A stretch of 64,000 nucleotides of DNA from Balneolaceae bacterium. GTDB lineage: Bacteria > Bacteroidota > Rhodothermia > Balneolales > Balneolaceae. This document shows positions 48,229-57,751 of this stretch, in pieces; position 1 is the first letter of the stretch, and the number at the start of each line of letters is the position of its first letter. The DNA lies in the NCBI GenBank assembly GCA_017643365.1, contig JAEPNO010000002.1:219849-283848 (forward strand), read 5' to 3'. The notes below the pieces were generated by a model. It was not told the DNA's origin, ran no database searches, and worked only from the letters and a program-made list of their open reading frames with translations. A program made the position numbers and the translations under genes.

Positions 48229-49523
48229 AGTCTAGGCTTAACATATTTATTATATAACAAAACTATATCTGAATTTTTTATTAAAAAATAATCAGTAATG
48301 TGTGCACTATTAGGTTTTAATTTTATCAATAAATAAATGTTTATTGTAAAACCAATTGAATAAGAAAATAAGGATGTCCAAGCGGCAGCCACCGCACCAA
48401 ACTTCGGTATAAATATCAAATTTAAAATAATATTTGATATTCCATTTATTGAACTTACTGTGCTTAAGAAAGAATATTTCTCTAAATGAATCCATTTTGC
48501 GGCAAAAATATAGCTAGCTGATCTAAATATGAAAGCACCCGCTAATATTTTAAGAATTAATACTGACTTAAAAAATTCAACTCCTGATAATAGAATTATT
48601 ATATACTCCGATATAAAGAAGACCATGACGGCGCTTAAAACACAAAAACTCATAGTTATTCTAGAGTATTTAGCAAATTCTCCATTTTCAAAAAATTCAT
48701 TATTTCCAATTCTTGAGGAAAAAAACATGTTAATACTTGCCGGAAACATCGTCATCATGGAATATATGCGTACAGCAACAGCGTAATAACCAACATTTAC
48801 GTTAGTAGATAGCAAGCCAAGCATTATTATATCAGAACTACTTACAACATATGCAAACAAACCACTAGGGTATAATTTGGCAAAGTCTTTTCTGAACTTA
48901 GTTCTCAGGTCTTTAGAAACTTCATCCTTTTTGTATTTGTTCATAACAAGTAAAAGCAAAGTTATACTTTGAATTATGAATAATAATATTGTGGATTCTA
49001 TAGTAAGTATATTGAATAATCTAAAAATGATGACTAAAACAATAAATACTAGAGTAGAGGCAAATTCGGAGAACTTAACTTTTACAAAATTTCCTCGTTG
49101 CTTATTAAAAGCATTATGCACAAGTGAAATTATCTTAGTTGGCGCCAGTAATAATGCACTTACTAATAAAATCCAGATATTCAAATTTGGTAATCCAGTA
49201 TTACTGAAATAAATGAAAATCGGGAATACTAGTATAGCTACAATTGACGCATATAAACCTGCACGAACAGAGTAAGTATATACTTGATCATGATTGTAGT
49301 TAGAATTTGAGAATAGGCGGAGAGTAATTGTTTGACCACCTGCATATGTTAAAGTTAAAAGCATTGTTACAACAGTAGTCAAATACGAAAAATCGCCATA
49401 TCCGTCAGCGCTCAATGATCGGGATAATACAACAAGTGAAATTATCTTTAAAATTGAAACACCATATTGCATTAAAGGTACCCCTAGAAAGCCATTTGCT
49501 TTCTCCAAAACAGTCTTGCTCAT
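48225..49523 (-). CDS. wzx: Wzx-type lipid-linked repeat-unit flippase
   Basis: The 432-residue polytopic protein has about 12 membrane segments and the polysaccharide transporter/MATE-like start (GVPLMQYGVSILKIISLVVLSR). It moves the lipid-linked repeat unit across the inner membrane. It is AT-rich. Confidence 0.88.
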   Translation of the reverse strand: MSKTVLEKANGFLGVPLMQYGVSILKIISLVVLSRSLSADGYGDFSYLTTVVTMLLTLTYAGGQTITLRLFSNSNYNHDQVYTYSVRAGLYASIVAILVFPIFIYFSNTGLPNLNIWILLVSALLLAPTKIISLVHNAFNKQRGNFVKVKFSEFASTLVFIVLVIIFRLFNILTIESTILLFIIQSITLLLLVMNKYKKDEVSKDLRTKFRKDFAKLYPSGLFAYVVSSSDIIMLGLLSTNVNVGYYAVAVRIYSMMTMFPASINMFFSSRIGNNEFFENGEFAKYSRITMSFCVLSAVMVFFISEYIIILLSGVEFFKSVLILKILAGAFIFRSASYIFAAKWIHLEKYSFLSTVSSINGISNIILNLIFIPKFGAVAAAWTSLFSYSIGFTINIYLLIKLKPNSAHITDYFLIKNSDIVLLYNKYVKPRL

Positions 49524-49542
49524 TATTAATACCTGAGATTCA

Positions 49543-50655
49543 TTAAAAGGAATTAATAACTTTTGAAATCACCTTAACATCTTCCATTTCTAAAACAGGA
49601 CTAATTGGCAAGCTAACAATCTCTTGCTGAATCTCCTCAGAGATTGGAAATGATAAATGTTTAAATTCTGAGTACGCTTTTTGTTTATGTAGAGATATGG
49701 GATAATGAATCAACGTTTGAATTCCATTGTCTGTCATATATTGTTGGAATTGTTCTCTATTTGCAACACGAACTACAAATAAATGCCAAACATGGTTAAA
49801 TGCTGTTAGCGCTGATTTAGTAGTTATTTTAGGGAGCTTAATTTTTGAATTATTGATTCCTGTTAAATAGCCATTTGCGACTTCTCGCCTTTTCTGATTT
49901 TCCTGATCAATATATTTTAATTTCACATCAAGTATTGCGGCCTGCATCTCATTTAATCGGCTATTTAAGCCTTTATAATCATGTACATATTTTTTGGTGC
50001 TACCATAGTTACCAAGTGTACGAACCATATTTGCAAGCTCTTCATCATTTGTAGTAACAGCTCCTGCATCAGCTAAAGCTCCCATGTTTTTACCTGGATA
50101 AAAACTAAACCCAGCAGCATCACCCAGTGCACCAGTTTTTCTACCCTTCCATTCTGCACCTATTGCTTGAGCGTTATCTTCTATAATCTTGAGATTGTGC
50201 TTATTTGCGATATCTGACAATTTTTCCGACCAACATGCTTGTCCATATAAATGAACCATCATAATGGCTTTGGTTTTAGCAGTTATGGCTGCCTCTATTT
50301 TATTAATATCAATATTAAATGTATTAGGGTCAGGTTCTACAAAAACCGGTTTTAGTTGATTATCGGATATCGCAAGTGCAGAAGCTATATAAGTATTTGC
50401 AGGAACAATGATTTCATCACCTGCTTGCATCACGTTGAGCTCAATATATGCTTTAAGAATTAATCGGAGAGCGTCTAAACCATTGGCAACTCCAATTGCA
50501 TGTTCTGAGCCAATAAACTCGGCAAGGTTCTTCTCAAAGGTAGCTAGTCGCTCGCCAAATAAATACCATCCGGAATCGATAACCTCGTTGGTAACTTTCT
50601 TGAGTTCTTCAGCATGTTGCTGATTTATGTCTTTAAGACTTAGAAATGGAATCAC
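49543..50655 (-). CDS. FdtB/QdtB-like dTDP-3-keto-6-deoxyhexose transaminase
   Basis: This DegT-family PLP enzyme has its lysine in [16 protein letters not shown] and the substrate-side motif [14 protein letters not shown]. Near FdtA/QdtA-like isomerase genes it most likely makes dTDP-3-amino-3,6-dideoxyhexose. The start is GTG, overlapping the TAG stop of the epimerase gene by one base. Confidence 0.85.
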   Translation of the reverse strand: MIPFLSLKDINQQHAEELKKVTNEVIDSGWYLFGERLATFEKNLAEFIGSEHAIGVANGLDALRLILKAYIELNVMQAGDEIIVPANTYIASALAISDNQLKPVFVEPDPNTFNIDINKIEAAITAKTKAIMMVHLYGQACWSEKLSDIANKHNLKIIEDNAQAIGAEWKGRKTGALGDAAGFSFYPGKNMGALADAGAVTTNDEELANMVRTLGNYGSTKKYVHDYKGLNSRLNEMQAAILDVKLKYIDQENQKRREVANGYLTGINNSKIKLPKITTKSALTAFNHVWHLFVVRVANREQFQQYMTDNGIQTLIHYPISLHKQKAYSEFKHLSFPISEEIQQEIVSLPISPVLEMEDVKVISKVINSF

Positions 50656-51572
50656 TAAAATGAAAATTTGGTTTTAAACTGTGTTAAGTATTCCTGCAAA
50701 TTTTGGCTTGGGGATTGAAGCGATAATTCATTTTCGAATACACTTTTAAGAATAATACTCTTAACAGGTACTTCTTGATTTACAAAAAGTACGTCTATAT
50801 CGGGGAATATCACTTTTAGATATTCAAATATAACTTCGTTTATGCTATAGTTGAACTCTACGGCATTCAATATTTCGATTTGAAAATCATTTACAACTAG
50901 AGATTCTAAAATTTGACAAAGTACTTCTATGCTGATAAAAGCTCGGTGCTGCCTTCCATCTCCAAATACTTTTATCCTATTATTGAAATTGGCATCAAAC
51001 ATAAAACGATTTATAACAGAGTCGAATCGCATTGATCTACTATACCCAAAAACATTTGCACTACGAACAATGTTCACCTTTACAGAATCACTTAACCGAA
51101 GTATCTCTTTTTCTGCACGTCTTTTTGTTATTCCGTAGTGATTAACTGGTTGAGGAACTGAATGCTCATCAAAAGATGAATTATTAAAGCCATATACAGC
51201 TGCAGAACTAAGAAAAATACAATGCTTTACATTTGATTGTTCGATTTTCGATACCAACTCTGTAGTACCCCAATGATTTATTTGCTCAAATTGGTGTAAA
51301 TCTTGATCGGAATAAGGAGTCGTAACTTTGGCTGCTGAATGAATAACTACATCAATTCCTTCTAAAGCTTTTGTTAATTTTCGTCCATCTAGAATATCAC
51401 CATGGATAAAATTTAATTTGCCCGATGGAAATTGATTTTCCAGAAATAAGTTATAGTTTTGTCTGGATAAATTATCAAAAATGGTAATTTTTGAAACCGC
51501 ATCATTATCTGCTAACACATGTGCAAGTTCAGTGCCTATATACCCTGCGCCACCGGTAATTAATATTTTCAT
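50655..51572 (-). CDS. NAD-dependent epimerase/dehydratase
   Basis: The short-chain dehydrogenase fold shows [11 protein letters not shown] at the start and the catalytic YGITK (Tyr/Lys) near residue 147. The sugar substrate is not clear. It could be an epimerase or reductase on the dTDP-sugar or another precursor. It overlaps the CysH-like gene by four bases. Confidence 0.83.
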   Translation of the reverse strand: MKILITGGAGYIGTELAHVLADNDAVSKITIFDNLSRQNYNLFLENQFPSGKLNFIHGDILDGRKLTKALEGIDVVIHSAAKVTTPYSDQDLHQFEQINHWGTTELVSKIEQSNVKHCIFLSSAAVYGFNNSSFDEHSVPQPVNHYGITKRRAEKEILRLSDSVKVNIVRSANVFGYSRSMRFDSVINRFMFDANFNNRIKVFGDGRQHRAFISIEVLCQILESLVVNDFQIEILNAVEFNYSINEVIFEYLKVIFPDIDVLFVNQEVPVKSIILKSVFENELSLQSPSQNLQEYLTQFKTKFSF

Positions 51573-52264
51573 TTACTTTCGACTGTTTCGGTTTGCAATC
51601 CACATTCTGTTTTGTTCATACCAAACCACCTTGCTTCTCTAGGGTCAGAATTAACATCTTGTTTTCGTGTGCACGGCATACATCCAACACTAAAATACCC
51701 TTTTTCTTCTAGTGGATGAGCGGGTAAATTAAATTCTAATCGGTAATCATATATCATTTTGGACGTCCAATCTAAAATTGGATGATATCTTAAAGTGTCG
51801 AACTTCCCCTTAATAATTTTCTCTAGTCCTGCCCTAAAAGAACTTTGACTTTTTCTTACGCCACTTACCCAAATATCATGCTTTTGTAATAATGGCTCTA
51901 GTGGTAACACTTTATTCATATAACAACAGTAATCCGGGTCGGATGCATACATTAACCTACCATCGGAGTCTCTTTGATTAATTCGCTCGATTGGAGAACT
52001 AACATCAATGATGTTAAACCCAAACTTCGTCTTTAGCTCGTTTTTGAAGCTAATAGTTTCTGTAAAGTGATACCCTGTATCCAAAAAATAAATAGGTATT
52101 TTTTGGTCGATTGAGTGAATTAAATGCAGTAAAGGAATACTATGCGTTTGAAAAGAAGAGGTTAGAAAAAGAGAATTTCCATTATTTTGGAAATTAATTA
52201 CCTGTTTTTCTATCTCAATAATATCGGATTGCAAAATTAGATCATCAACTTTCGGAGTTGACAT
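51569..52264 (-). CDS. cysH: CysH-like adenylylsulfate (APS/PAPS) reductase
   Basis: The protein has FLDTGYHFTET, the substrate loop of the APS/PAPS reductase family. Four iron-sulfur cysteines (CC at about 113-114, C195 and C198 in GCMPC) are the mark of APS-type reductases, and the C-terminal ECGLQ holds the catalytic Cys. It looks fully active. Start ATG 52264 is preferred over TTG 52273, with a 20-base overlap with the ACP gene. Its position inside the acyl/amino-sugar run is odd. Confidence 0.83.
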   Translation of the reverse strand: MSTPKVDDLILQSDIIEIEKQVINFQNNGNSLFLTSSFQTHSIPLLHLIHSIDQKIPIYFLDTGYHFTETISFKNELKTKFGFNIIDVSSPIERINQRDSDGRLMYASDPDYCCYMNKVLPLEPLLQKHDIWVSGVRKSQSSFRAGLEKIIKGKFDTLRYHPILDWTSKMIYDYRLEFNLPAHPLEEKGYFSVGCMPCTRKQDVNSDPREARWFGMNKTECGLQTETVESK

Positions 52265-52475
52265 ACTCCACAATTTTATTCACTGTATTTAAATCTTCCA
52301 TTTTATCATCTGAAACGGTAACACCAAAATCTTCTTCAACTTGTAGAAAAAAATCAAAGGTATCTAGCGATTCTATTCCTTGATCTGTTAAATTTGAGTC
52401 ATTCTTTAAATCAGATGCATTTACTTGTCCATTTATTGAAGCAAGCATTTCTTTTACTTTGTCAGCAGTTAACAT
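52245..52475 (-). CDS. Acyl carrier protein
   Basis: The 76-residue protein is an acidic helical acyl carrier protein with the phosphopantetheine serine (Ser36) in GIESLDTFDFF. It lies directly downstream of the KAS III gene and is probably a dedicated carrier for this locus and not the fatty-acid AcpP. Confidence 0.88.
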   Translation of the reverse strand: MLTADKVKEMLASINGQVNASDLKNDSNLTDQGIESLDTFDFFLQVEEDFGVTVSDDKMEDLNTVNKIVEYVNSES

Positions 52476-52483
52476 TCGTCTGT

Positions 52484-53410
52484 TTATTTAGTTCTTTTTA
52501 AAATTGTACTCGACCAGGAAAGCCCTACACCGAAACCACAAAGTAATAAATTTGAGTCTTTATTATCGATGTCATTCATTTGCTTTTCCAATATAAGTGG
52601 AATAGATGAAGATACGGTATTCCCATAATAAGTAGCATCAAATGGGACTTTATTTTTATCTAATTTCAATCTTCTAATAAGTGTATCGCAGATATATTTA
52701 CTGCCTTGATGAAAAACGAAAGAGTCTATTTCATCAATAGAGAGATTATTTTGATCTAGCACTTTAGCAACATCTTTAGGCACATACTTTGCTGCAAAGT
52801 TAAAAATAGATCTACCATTCATATACAGCGATTTTGTACAAATTAACTCTTCGTAACCTTCTCCAATAGTACCAAACGTAAACTTACCTGTAACATATTT
52901 CGGAGAATTTGTTATTAATGTAGCTGCTGCTGCATCACCAAATAAAAGTGAAGTATTTTTATCTGTAGGATCAATAACTTTTGAGTAAGGATCGGCAGTA
53001 AATAAAATGCCTTTTTTCATTCCGTTTGCAACCATAAAAGCTTGAATTGCTGATAAACCATACACAAATCCTGAACAGCCAAGTGAAATATCAAAACTTG
53101 CCACACTCTCTGGTAATCCAATTTTTTTATGGACGACCGCAGCAGTATGTGGTAAGTTGTAATCTGGGTTTTGGGTTACAACTACTATTATTTCAATTTC
53201 TTCAGGTTCAAAAGTCGCTTTCGAAATTAAATCATGATATGCTTTAACACATAAATCTGAAGTTTCTTCGTCTTCATTTTTTCTGGTTACAGATTGTATA
53301 CCAATTTTGTCGGTGATAAAGTTATCGTCAATTCCGAACTCTTCTTTTCTATCAAAATTCGAAATTAATCTTTCTGGTAAGTACTTGCCAATTGCTTCTA
53401 TACCAATCAT
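52484..53410 (-). CDS. Ketoacyl-ACP synthase III (FabH-like)
   Basis: The complete catalytic triad is present: Cys112 in ISLGCSGFVYG, His234 in FVFHQGSKY and Asn264 in YGNTVSSS. The enzyme condenses an acyl-CoA starter with malonyl-ACP. In this context it probably builds a short acyl chain for a sugar N-acyl group. A three-base gap separates it from the unknown 194-residue protein gene. Confidence 0.9.
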   Translation of the reverse strand: MIGIEAIGKYLPERLISNFDRKEEFGIDDNFITDKIGIQSVTRKNEDEETSDLCVKAYHDLISKATFEPEEIEIIVVVTQNPDYNLPHTAAVVHKKIGLPESVASFDISLGCSGFVYGLSAIQAFMVANGMKKGILFTADPYSKVIDPTDKNTSLLFGDAAAATLITNSPKYVTGKFTFGTIGEGYEELICTKSLYMNGRSIFNFAAKYVPKDVAKVLDQNNLSIDEIDSFVFHQGSKYICDTLIRRLKLDKNKVPFDATYYGNTVSSSIPLILEKQMNDIDNKDSNLLLCGFGVGLSWSSTILKRTK

Positions 53411-53412
53411 AA

Positions 53413-53997
53413 TTATTTAGCTATGGATGAAAATTTTAATTGCCCCACCTTTATTGAATCAATATAAATGTTTGAAACTACCATTTTTGTTCCTAAGTGT
53501 TTTATCAATTCAATCTTAATTTCTTCAGTTGTGTTTTTATTGGTTTTTGTTTCAAGCTCCAAACCAACAAATACCCATTTGACTGTATCAGTAATTGTGC
53601 GGTTACAAATCTCTTTTAAAATAGCAACCGAAATTTCTGCAACATTATATCGTGAATAGTTAACAATAGTACCAACAAACCCTGAAAAAGAAGCATTATT
53701 TACGATATCTGGCTCGTCATAATCAATAGAATTGATTACTTCATCGCTACTCTCATAACTATAGAGTCGTTTTTTTTCGTTACCGATTGTATAATCAGCA
53801 GTAGATTGAATTGCTAAATTATCTAAAATTTCATCTTTAAAAAATAACTGCTTTTCAGATAGATGTTTAGAAACTAACTTAACAGAAGTAGGTACTTTAT
53901 TTTCAATTTCTGTTATATGATCACAAATTGCATAAAAGATGTCAGGCCCATGAACATATCGCCTGTTCCCTTTAAATTTGAACTCAATCTCTTTCAT
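53413..53997 (-). CDS. Unknown protein within the acyl module
   Basis: I do not recognise this 194-residue protein. It has no signal peptide or membrane segment. A distinctive motif KGNRRYVHGPDIFYAI lies near residues 9-24. The chain alternates short strands and helices, with a conserved-looking VNYSRYNVAEISVAILKEIC in the centre. It is joined to the LpxD-like gene by an ATGA overlap and to KAS III by three bases, so it probably acts in the same acyl pathway. A dehydratase-, hotdog- or chaperone-like role is possible but is a guess. Confidence 0.75.
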   Translation of the reverse strand: MKEIEFKFKGNRRYVHGPDIFYAICDHITEIENKVPTSVKLVSKHLSEKQLFFKDEILDNLAIQSTADYTIGNEKKRLYSYESSDEVINSIDYDEPDIVNNASFSGFVGTIVNYSRYNVAEISVAILKEICNRTITDTVKWVFVGLELETKTNKNTTEEIKIELIKHLGTKMVVSNIYIDSIKVGQLKFSSIAK

Positions 53998-54911
53998 TTT
54001 TTATCCCTTTTTAATCTTATGAATGACTTAAGGTTTTTTGCATGATCTAATGCAAAATTTCCTGACACAATTTGTGATTTTTTAATATCGGAGATTACAA
54101 CGCTTCCTAATAAAATATTCGAATAGTCGTCCACCTTAATCATATGAGCCATTGTACTATTAGGCCCAACCCAAACATCTGTTCCTAATTTACAATATCC
54201 AGCAATAACTGAATTTCCTGCAATTAAACATCGAGCTCCAATTTCACAACCATGTCCAATATTACATCCAACGCTAATTCTAGTTTCTTCACCAATTCTT
54301 GTACTGTGGTAAAAATAAGGTTTTTGAATAACGGCGTGGCTTAGAATTTCTGCATTATTCTCTATTAATACATTGCCAAGGTCTCTCACACTCATAAATG
54401 AGCCGTCAATTTTGGTGTTATGCATTCCTCTTCCACCAATAATAACGTGATTTTCGATTAGAACGTTATCACCAATAATAGTTCCATCTTCAATGATAGA
54501 ATATTCACCAATTCGAGTTTCTTTTCCAATTTTCACGCCACTTCCAATAATTGCGGTTTTGGCGATTTCTGCTGTCTCAGAAATTTGATTAGGTATATTT
54601 TTATAAGAATATTGTGACGCCAAAACATTATGTATTTCAAAAAATAATTTTTTTGGTGATTCACAAATAATTAGACCTTTACTCTCAGAGATGGAATTAG
54701 AAAATTCTTCGGTGGTAATAACAACATTTACATTCTGATTTTTTGATGCTTTGATTGCGTATCCTTCATTCTCAACAAAACAAATAGACCCTTTAATATC
54801 ACTGGTTGCATAATGAGTTAAATTAAAATCCTTATTTCTCCTAACTTCAAATTTTGATTCTAAATTTAATTGATCTACGGTAATGGATTGATAGGTTAAA
54901 GTGTCACTCAT
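53994..54911 (-). CDS. LpxD-like left-handed beta-helix N-acyltransferase
   Basis: The 305-residue protein has an N-terminal LpxD-like domain and, from about residue 115, a long run of hexapeptide repeats (AIIGSGVKIGKETRIGEYSI, NVLIENHVIIGGRG). LpxD-type enzymes use acyl-ACP as donor. The dedicated ACP and KAS III next door suggest it acylates an amino sugar with an unusual acyl group. Confidence 0.85.
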   Translation of the reverse strand: MSDTLTYQSITVDQLNLESKFEVRRNKDFNLTHYATSDIKGSICFVENEGYAIKASKNQNVNVVITTEEFSNSISESKGLIICESPKKLFFEIHNVLASQYSYKNIPNQISETAEIAKTAIIGSGVKIGKETRIGEYSIIEDGTIIGDNVLIENHVIIGGRGMHNTKIDGSFMSVRDLGNVLIENNAEILSHAVIQKPYFYHSTRIGEETRISVGCNIGHGCEIGARCLIAGNSVIAGYCKLGTDVWVGPNSTMAHMIKVDDYSNILLGSVVISDIKKSQIVSGNFALDHAKNLKSFIRLKRDKK

Positions 54912-55320
54912 TTTTCCACTCCTTAAATTCGCTATAAGTTCTTAAATAATCTTCTTCAGAATATTCGTGAGATGCAAGTACCAAACAAATAGCACCTGAA
55001 GAAAAATTATCTAATTCTCGCCATAATCCAGAGGGCATATACAATCCTATATTTGGTCTATTTAAAGAAAATGTTCTTTTGACTATACCATCATCCAAAA
55101 TTATATCAAAGCTGCCACTGGCTGCTACAATTAACTGTTGAAGTTCAATATGTGCATGGCCACCACGGGCAGCTCCACCCGGAACATCATATAAATAATA
55201 TACTCTAGATATATCGAATGGAACTTCTATGTTACTATTTATTGCGGTTATATTACCTTTTTCTTGAGATATAGCAGGTAATTGAATTAGAGTGGCGTCA
55301 AAAACGGAAGTGGATTTCAA
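54904..55320 (-). CDS. FdtA/QdtA-like dTDP-sugar 3,4-ketoisomerase, copy 1
   Basis: The small cupin (138 residues) has YLYDVPGGAARGGHAHIE, the FdtA/QdtA/WxcM signature. It moves the keto group from C4 to C3 before amination. The start is TTG (TTGA overlap with the upstream gene), as no ATG is available. It is a tandem paralogue of the next gene. Confidence 0.83.
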   Translation of the reverse strand: MKSTSVFDATLIQLPAISQEKGNITAINSNIEVPFDISRVYYLYDVPGGAARGGHAHIELQQLIVAASGSFDIILDDGIVKRTFSLNRPNIGLYMPSGLWRELDNFSSGAICLVLASHEYSEEDYLRTYSEFKEWKNE

Positions 55321-55706
55321 TTACTAACCTCCCTCTTATCGAAAATGTAATCATCTGCAGAGTATACATGACTTGATAGATGCAAACTCAAGGCATTTGT
55401 AGAAAAATTTTGCATGTGCCGCCATGTTCGTGACGGAATATAAAGTGCATTATAAGATCTATTTAAAGAATAAACTTCACTACGCTCATCTGATTCAACA
55501 ACTACATCAAAACTTCCACTAAGGGCAATAATTACTTCGTGTTGTGATTTATAAGCATGTCCTCCTCTCAATTCACCCCCAGGTACATCATACGTCCAAA
55601 ACACCCGCTTAATTTTAAATGGAATGTGTTCATTATCTTGTAGAAAGGTAAGATTCCCCCTAGGATCAAGAAATTTTGGCAAACTTATTAGTTTTACCTC
55701 ACTCAT
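55317..55706 (-). CDS. FdtA/QdtA-like dTDP-sugar 3,4-ketoisomerase, copy 2
   Basis: This 129-residue cupin has [20 protein letters not shown] and matches the same family as its neighbour. The catalytic His in GGHA is kept in both copies. It overlaps rmlA by eight bases, so substrate supply and isomerisation are coupled. Confidence 0.85.
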   Translation of the reverse strand: MSEVKLISLPKFLDPRGNLTFLQDNEHIPFKIKRVFWTYDVPGGELRGGHAYKSQHEVIIALSGSFDVVVESDERSEVYSLNRSYNALYIPSRTWRHMQNFSTNALSLHLSSHVYSADDYIFDKREVSN

Positions 55707-56577
55707 TCATTTCTCCGGTAACTAAGCGTTGTAAATATTGTCCGTATCCATTTTTCTTTAAAACTTCAGCTAATTTCAATACTTTCTCGGTTGATATCCA
55801 TCCATACCGCCAAGCAATTTCTTCCAAACAGGCAATCTTGTACCCTTGTCTTCTTTCAATAATTTCAACGAATTGAGCTGCCTCCATCATAGAATCGTGA
55901 GTTCCGGTATCTAACCATGCATACCCACGACCGAGAACTTGCACGTTTAATGCGTCTAATTCTAAATAAGCTTGATTAACTGAAGTAATTTCTAGTTCAC
56001 CTCGATCTGACGGCTTTACACTTTTTGCGATATCTATTACTCTATTATCATATATATATAAACCTGTAACCGCGAGATTACTTTTTGGCTGAACTGGTTT
56101 TTCTTCAATTGATAACGCATGACAATCTTCATCAATTTCTACCACGCCAAAACGTTCAGGATCAGCAACTCTGTAACCAAAAACAGTAGCGCCTTTAAGA
56201 TTTTGAACAGCGTCTTTCATTTTTTGGCCAAAACCAGGGCCATAAAAAATATTATCCCCTAGAATTAAAGTAACATCATCGGTACCAATAAAATCTTCCC
56301 CAATAATAAAAGCTTGCGCTAATCCATCCGGACTTGGTTGAGTAGCATATTCAATAGAAATACCCCAATCTTCTCCATCTCCTAGAAGACGCTTAAAGCC
56401 ATCCGAATCTTCCGGAGTAGTTATAATCATAACTTCTGTAATCCCAGCAAGCATCAAAACAGACAATGGATAATAAATCATTGGCTTATCGTATACCGGC
56501 ATTAATTGCTTACTAATTGCTTTTGTTACCGGATACAATCTGGTTCCACTACCGCCTGCTAATATAATCCCTTTCAT
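55699..56577 (-). CDS. rmlA: Glucose-1-phosphate thymidylyltransferase
   Basis: RmlA joins glucose-1-phosphate and dTTP to give dTDP-glucose. [18 protein letters not shown] is the nucleotide-binding motif, and [14 protein letters not shown] is the C-terminal signature. At 292 residues it is full length. A decayed second copy lies at 62645-62974. Confidence 0.95.
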   Translation of the reverse strand: MKGIILAGGSGTRLYPVTKAISKQLMPVYDKPMIYYPLSVLMLAGITEVMIITTPEDSDGFKRLLGDGEDWGISIEYATQPSPDGLAQAFIIGEDFIGTDDVTLILGDNIFYGPGFGQKMKDAVQNLKGATVFGYRVADPERFGVVEIDEDCHALSIEEKPVQPKSNLAVTGLYIYDNRVIDIAKSVKPSDRGELEITSVNQAYLELDALNVQVLGRGYAWLDTGTHDSMMEAAQFVEIIERRQGYKIACLEEIAWRYGWISTEKVLKLAEVLKKNGYGQYLQRLVTGEMNE

Positions 56578-56603
56578 TCTATCTCAATTATGACTTTATA
56601 AAG

Positions 56604-57740
56604 TTATTCTGCTTGTGTTAAAATATCGTGGCCTGCTTTCTTTAACTGTAAATCACGTTTGAAGTTAACAATATCAGACTGCATCATATCTTTAACCAGC
56701 GCGTTCAAATCGTATTCGGGCACCCAACCTAATTGTTCCTTTGCTTTAGTTGGATCACCAATTAGTAAATCTACTTCGGTTGGTCTAAAGTAAGAAGGGT
56801 CGACTGATAACACTTCTTTTCCAATTTCTAATTGATACTCTTTGTTGTTGCATGCAGCCACATATGCTTTTTCATCAACCCCTTTACCTTTAAATTCCAG
56901 GTCGATACCAACTTCGCTAAATGCCATGCGAACAAAATCTCGAACGGTAGTAGTTTCTCCTGTCGCTATAACCCAATCTTCTGCTGTATCTGCTTGTAAA
57001 ATCATCCACATCATACGAACATAATCTTTAGCATGCCCCCAATCACGTTTAGCTTCCAAATTTCCTAAAAACACTTTTTCTTGCAAGCCTAACGCAATTT
57101 TTGATACTGCTCGAGTAATTTTTCTTGTTACAAAAGTTTCTCCTCGTCTTGGCGATTCATGATTGAATAAAATACCATTACAAGCGAACATATTGTAAGC
57201 TTCACGATAATTCTTAGTTATCCAAAAACCATAAATTTTAGCCACGCCATATGGAGAACGAGGATAAAATGGAGAATTTTCATCATAAAACCCTCGCTCA
57301 TTTTTATTCTCCGGCATTCCTCCATATAACTCAGAAGTAGAGGCTTGATAAATTCTAGTTTTATTCTCTAACCCAAGAAGTCGTACTGCTTCTAATATTC
57401 TTAGAGTGCCTAAACCATCAACATTTCCAACATACTCAGGGGTATCAAAAGAGACTTTGACATGAGACATTGCACCAAGATTATAAATCTCATCTGGTTG
57501 GGTTTCTTGAATAATTCTTGTGAGGTTCATAGAGTCTGTTAAATCTCCATAGTGCAGAATTAATCTTTGATTTGGATCGTGTGGATCTTGATATAAATGG
57601 TCAATTCTATCTGTATTAAAAAGCGATGCTCTTCTTTTAATACCATGAACCACATAACCTTTCTCAAGTAATAATTCAGCTAAGTATGACCCGTCTTGCC
57701 CCGTAATTCCAGTAATTAAAGCTATTTTTCTATTTGTCAT
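56604..57740 (-). CDS. gmd: GDP-mannose 4,6-dehydratase
   Basis: [19 protein letters not shown] and [19 protein letters not shown] are Gmd hallmarks, and the YGVAK Tyr/Lys pair is present. It converts GDP-mannose to GDP-4-keto-6-deoxymannose. Together with fcl it makes GDP-L-fucose. No manB or manC is in the window. Confidence 0.95.
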   Translation of the reverse strand: MTNRKIALITGITGQDGSYLAELLLEKGYVVHGIKRRASLFNTDRIDHLYQDPHDPNQRLILHYGDLTDSMNLTRIIQETQPDEIYNLGAMSHVKVSFDTPEYVGNVDGLGTLRILEAVRLLGLENKTRIYQASTSELYGGMPENKNERGFYDENSPFYPRSPYGVAKIYGFWITKNYREAYNMFACNGILFNHESPRRGETFVTRKITRAVSKIALGLQEKVFLGNLEAKRDWGHAKDYVRMMWMILQADTAEDWVIATGETTTVRDFVRMAFSEVGIDLEFKGKGVDEKAYVAACNNKEYQLEIGKEVLSVDPSYFRPTEVDLLIGDPTKAKEQLGWVPEYDLNALVKDMMQSDIVNFKRDLQLKKAGHDILTQAE

Positions 57741-57751
57741 TATTAAAAACC

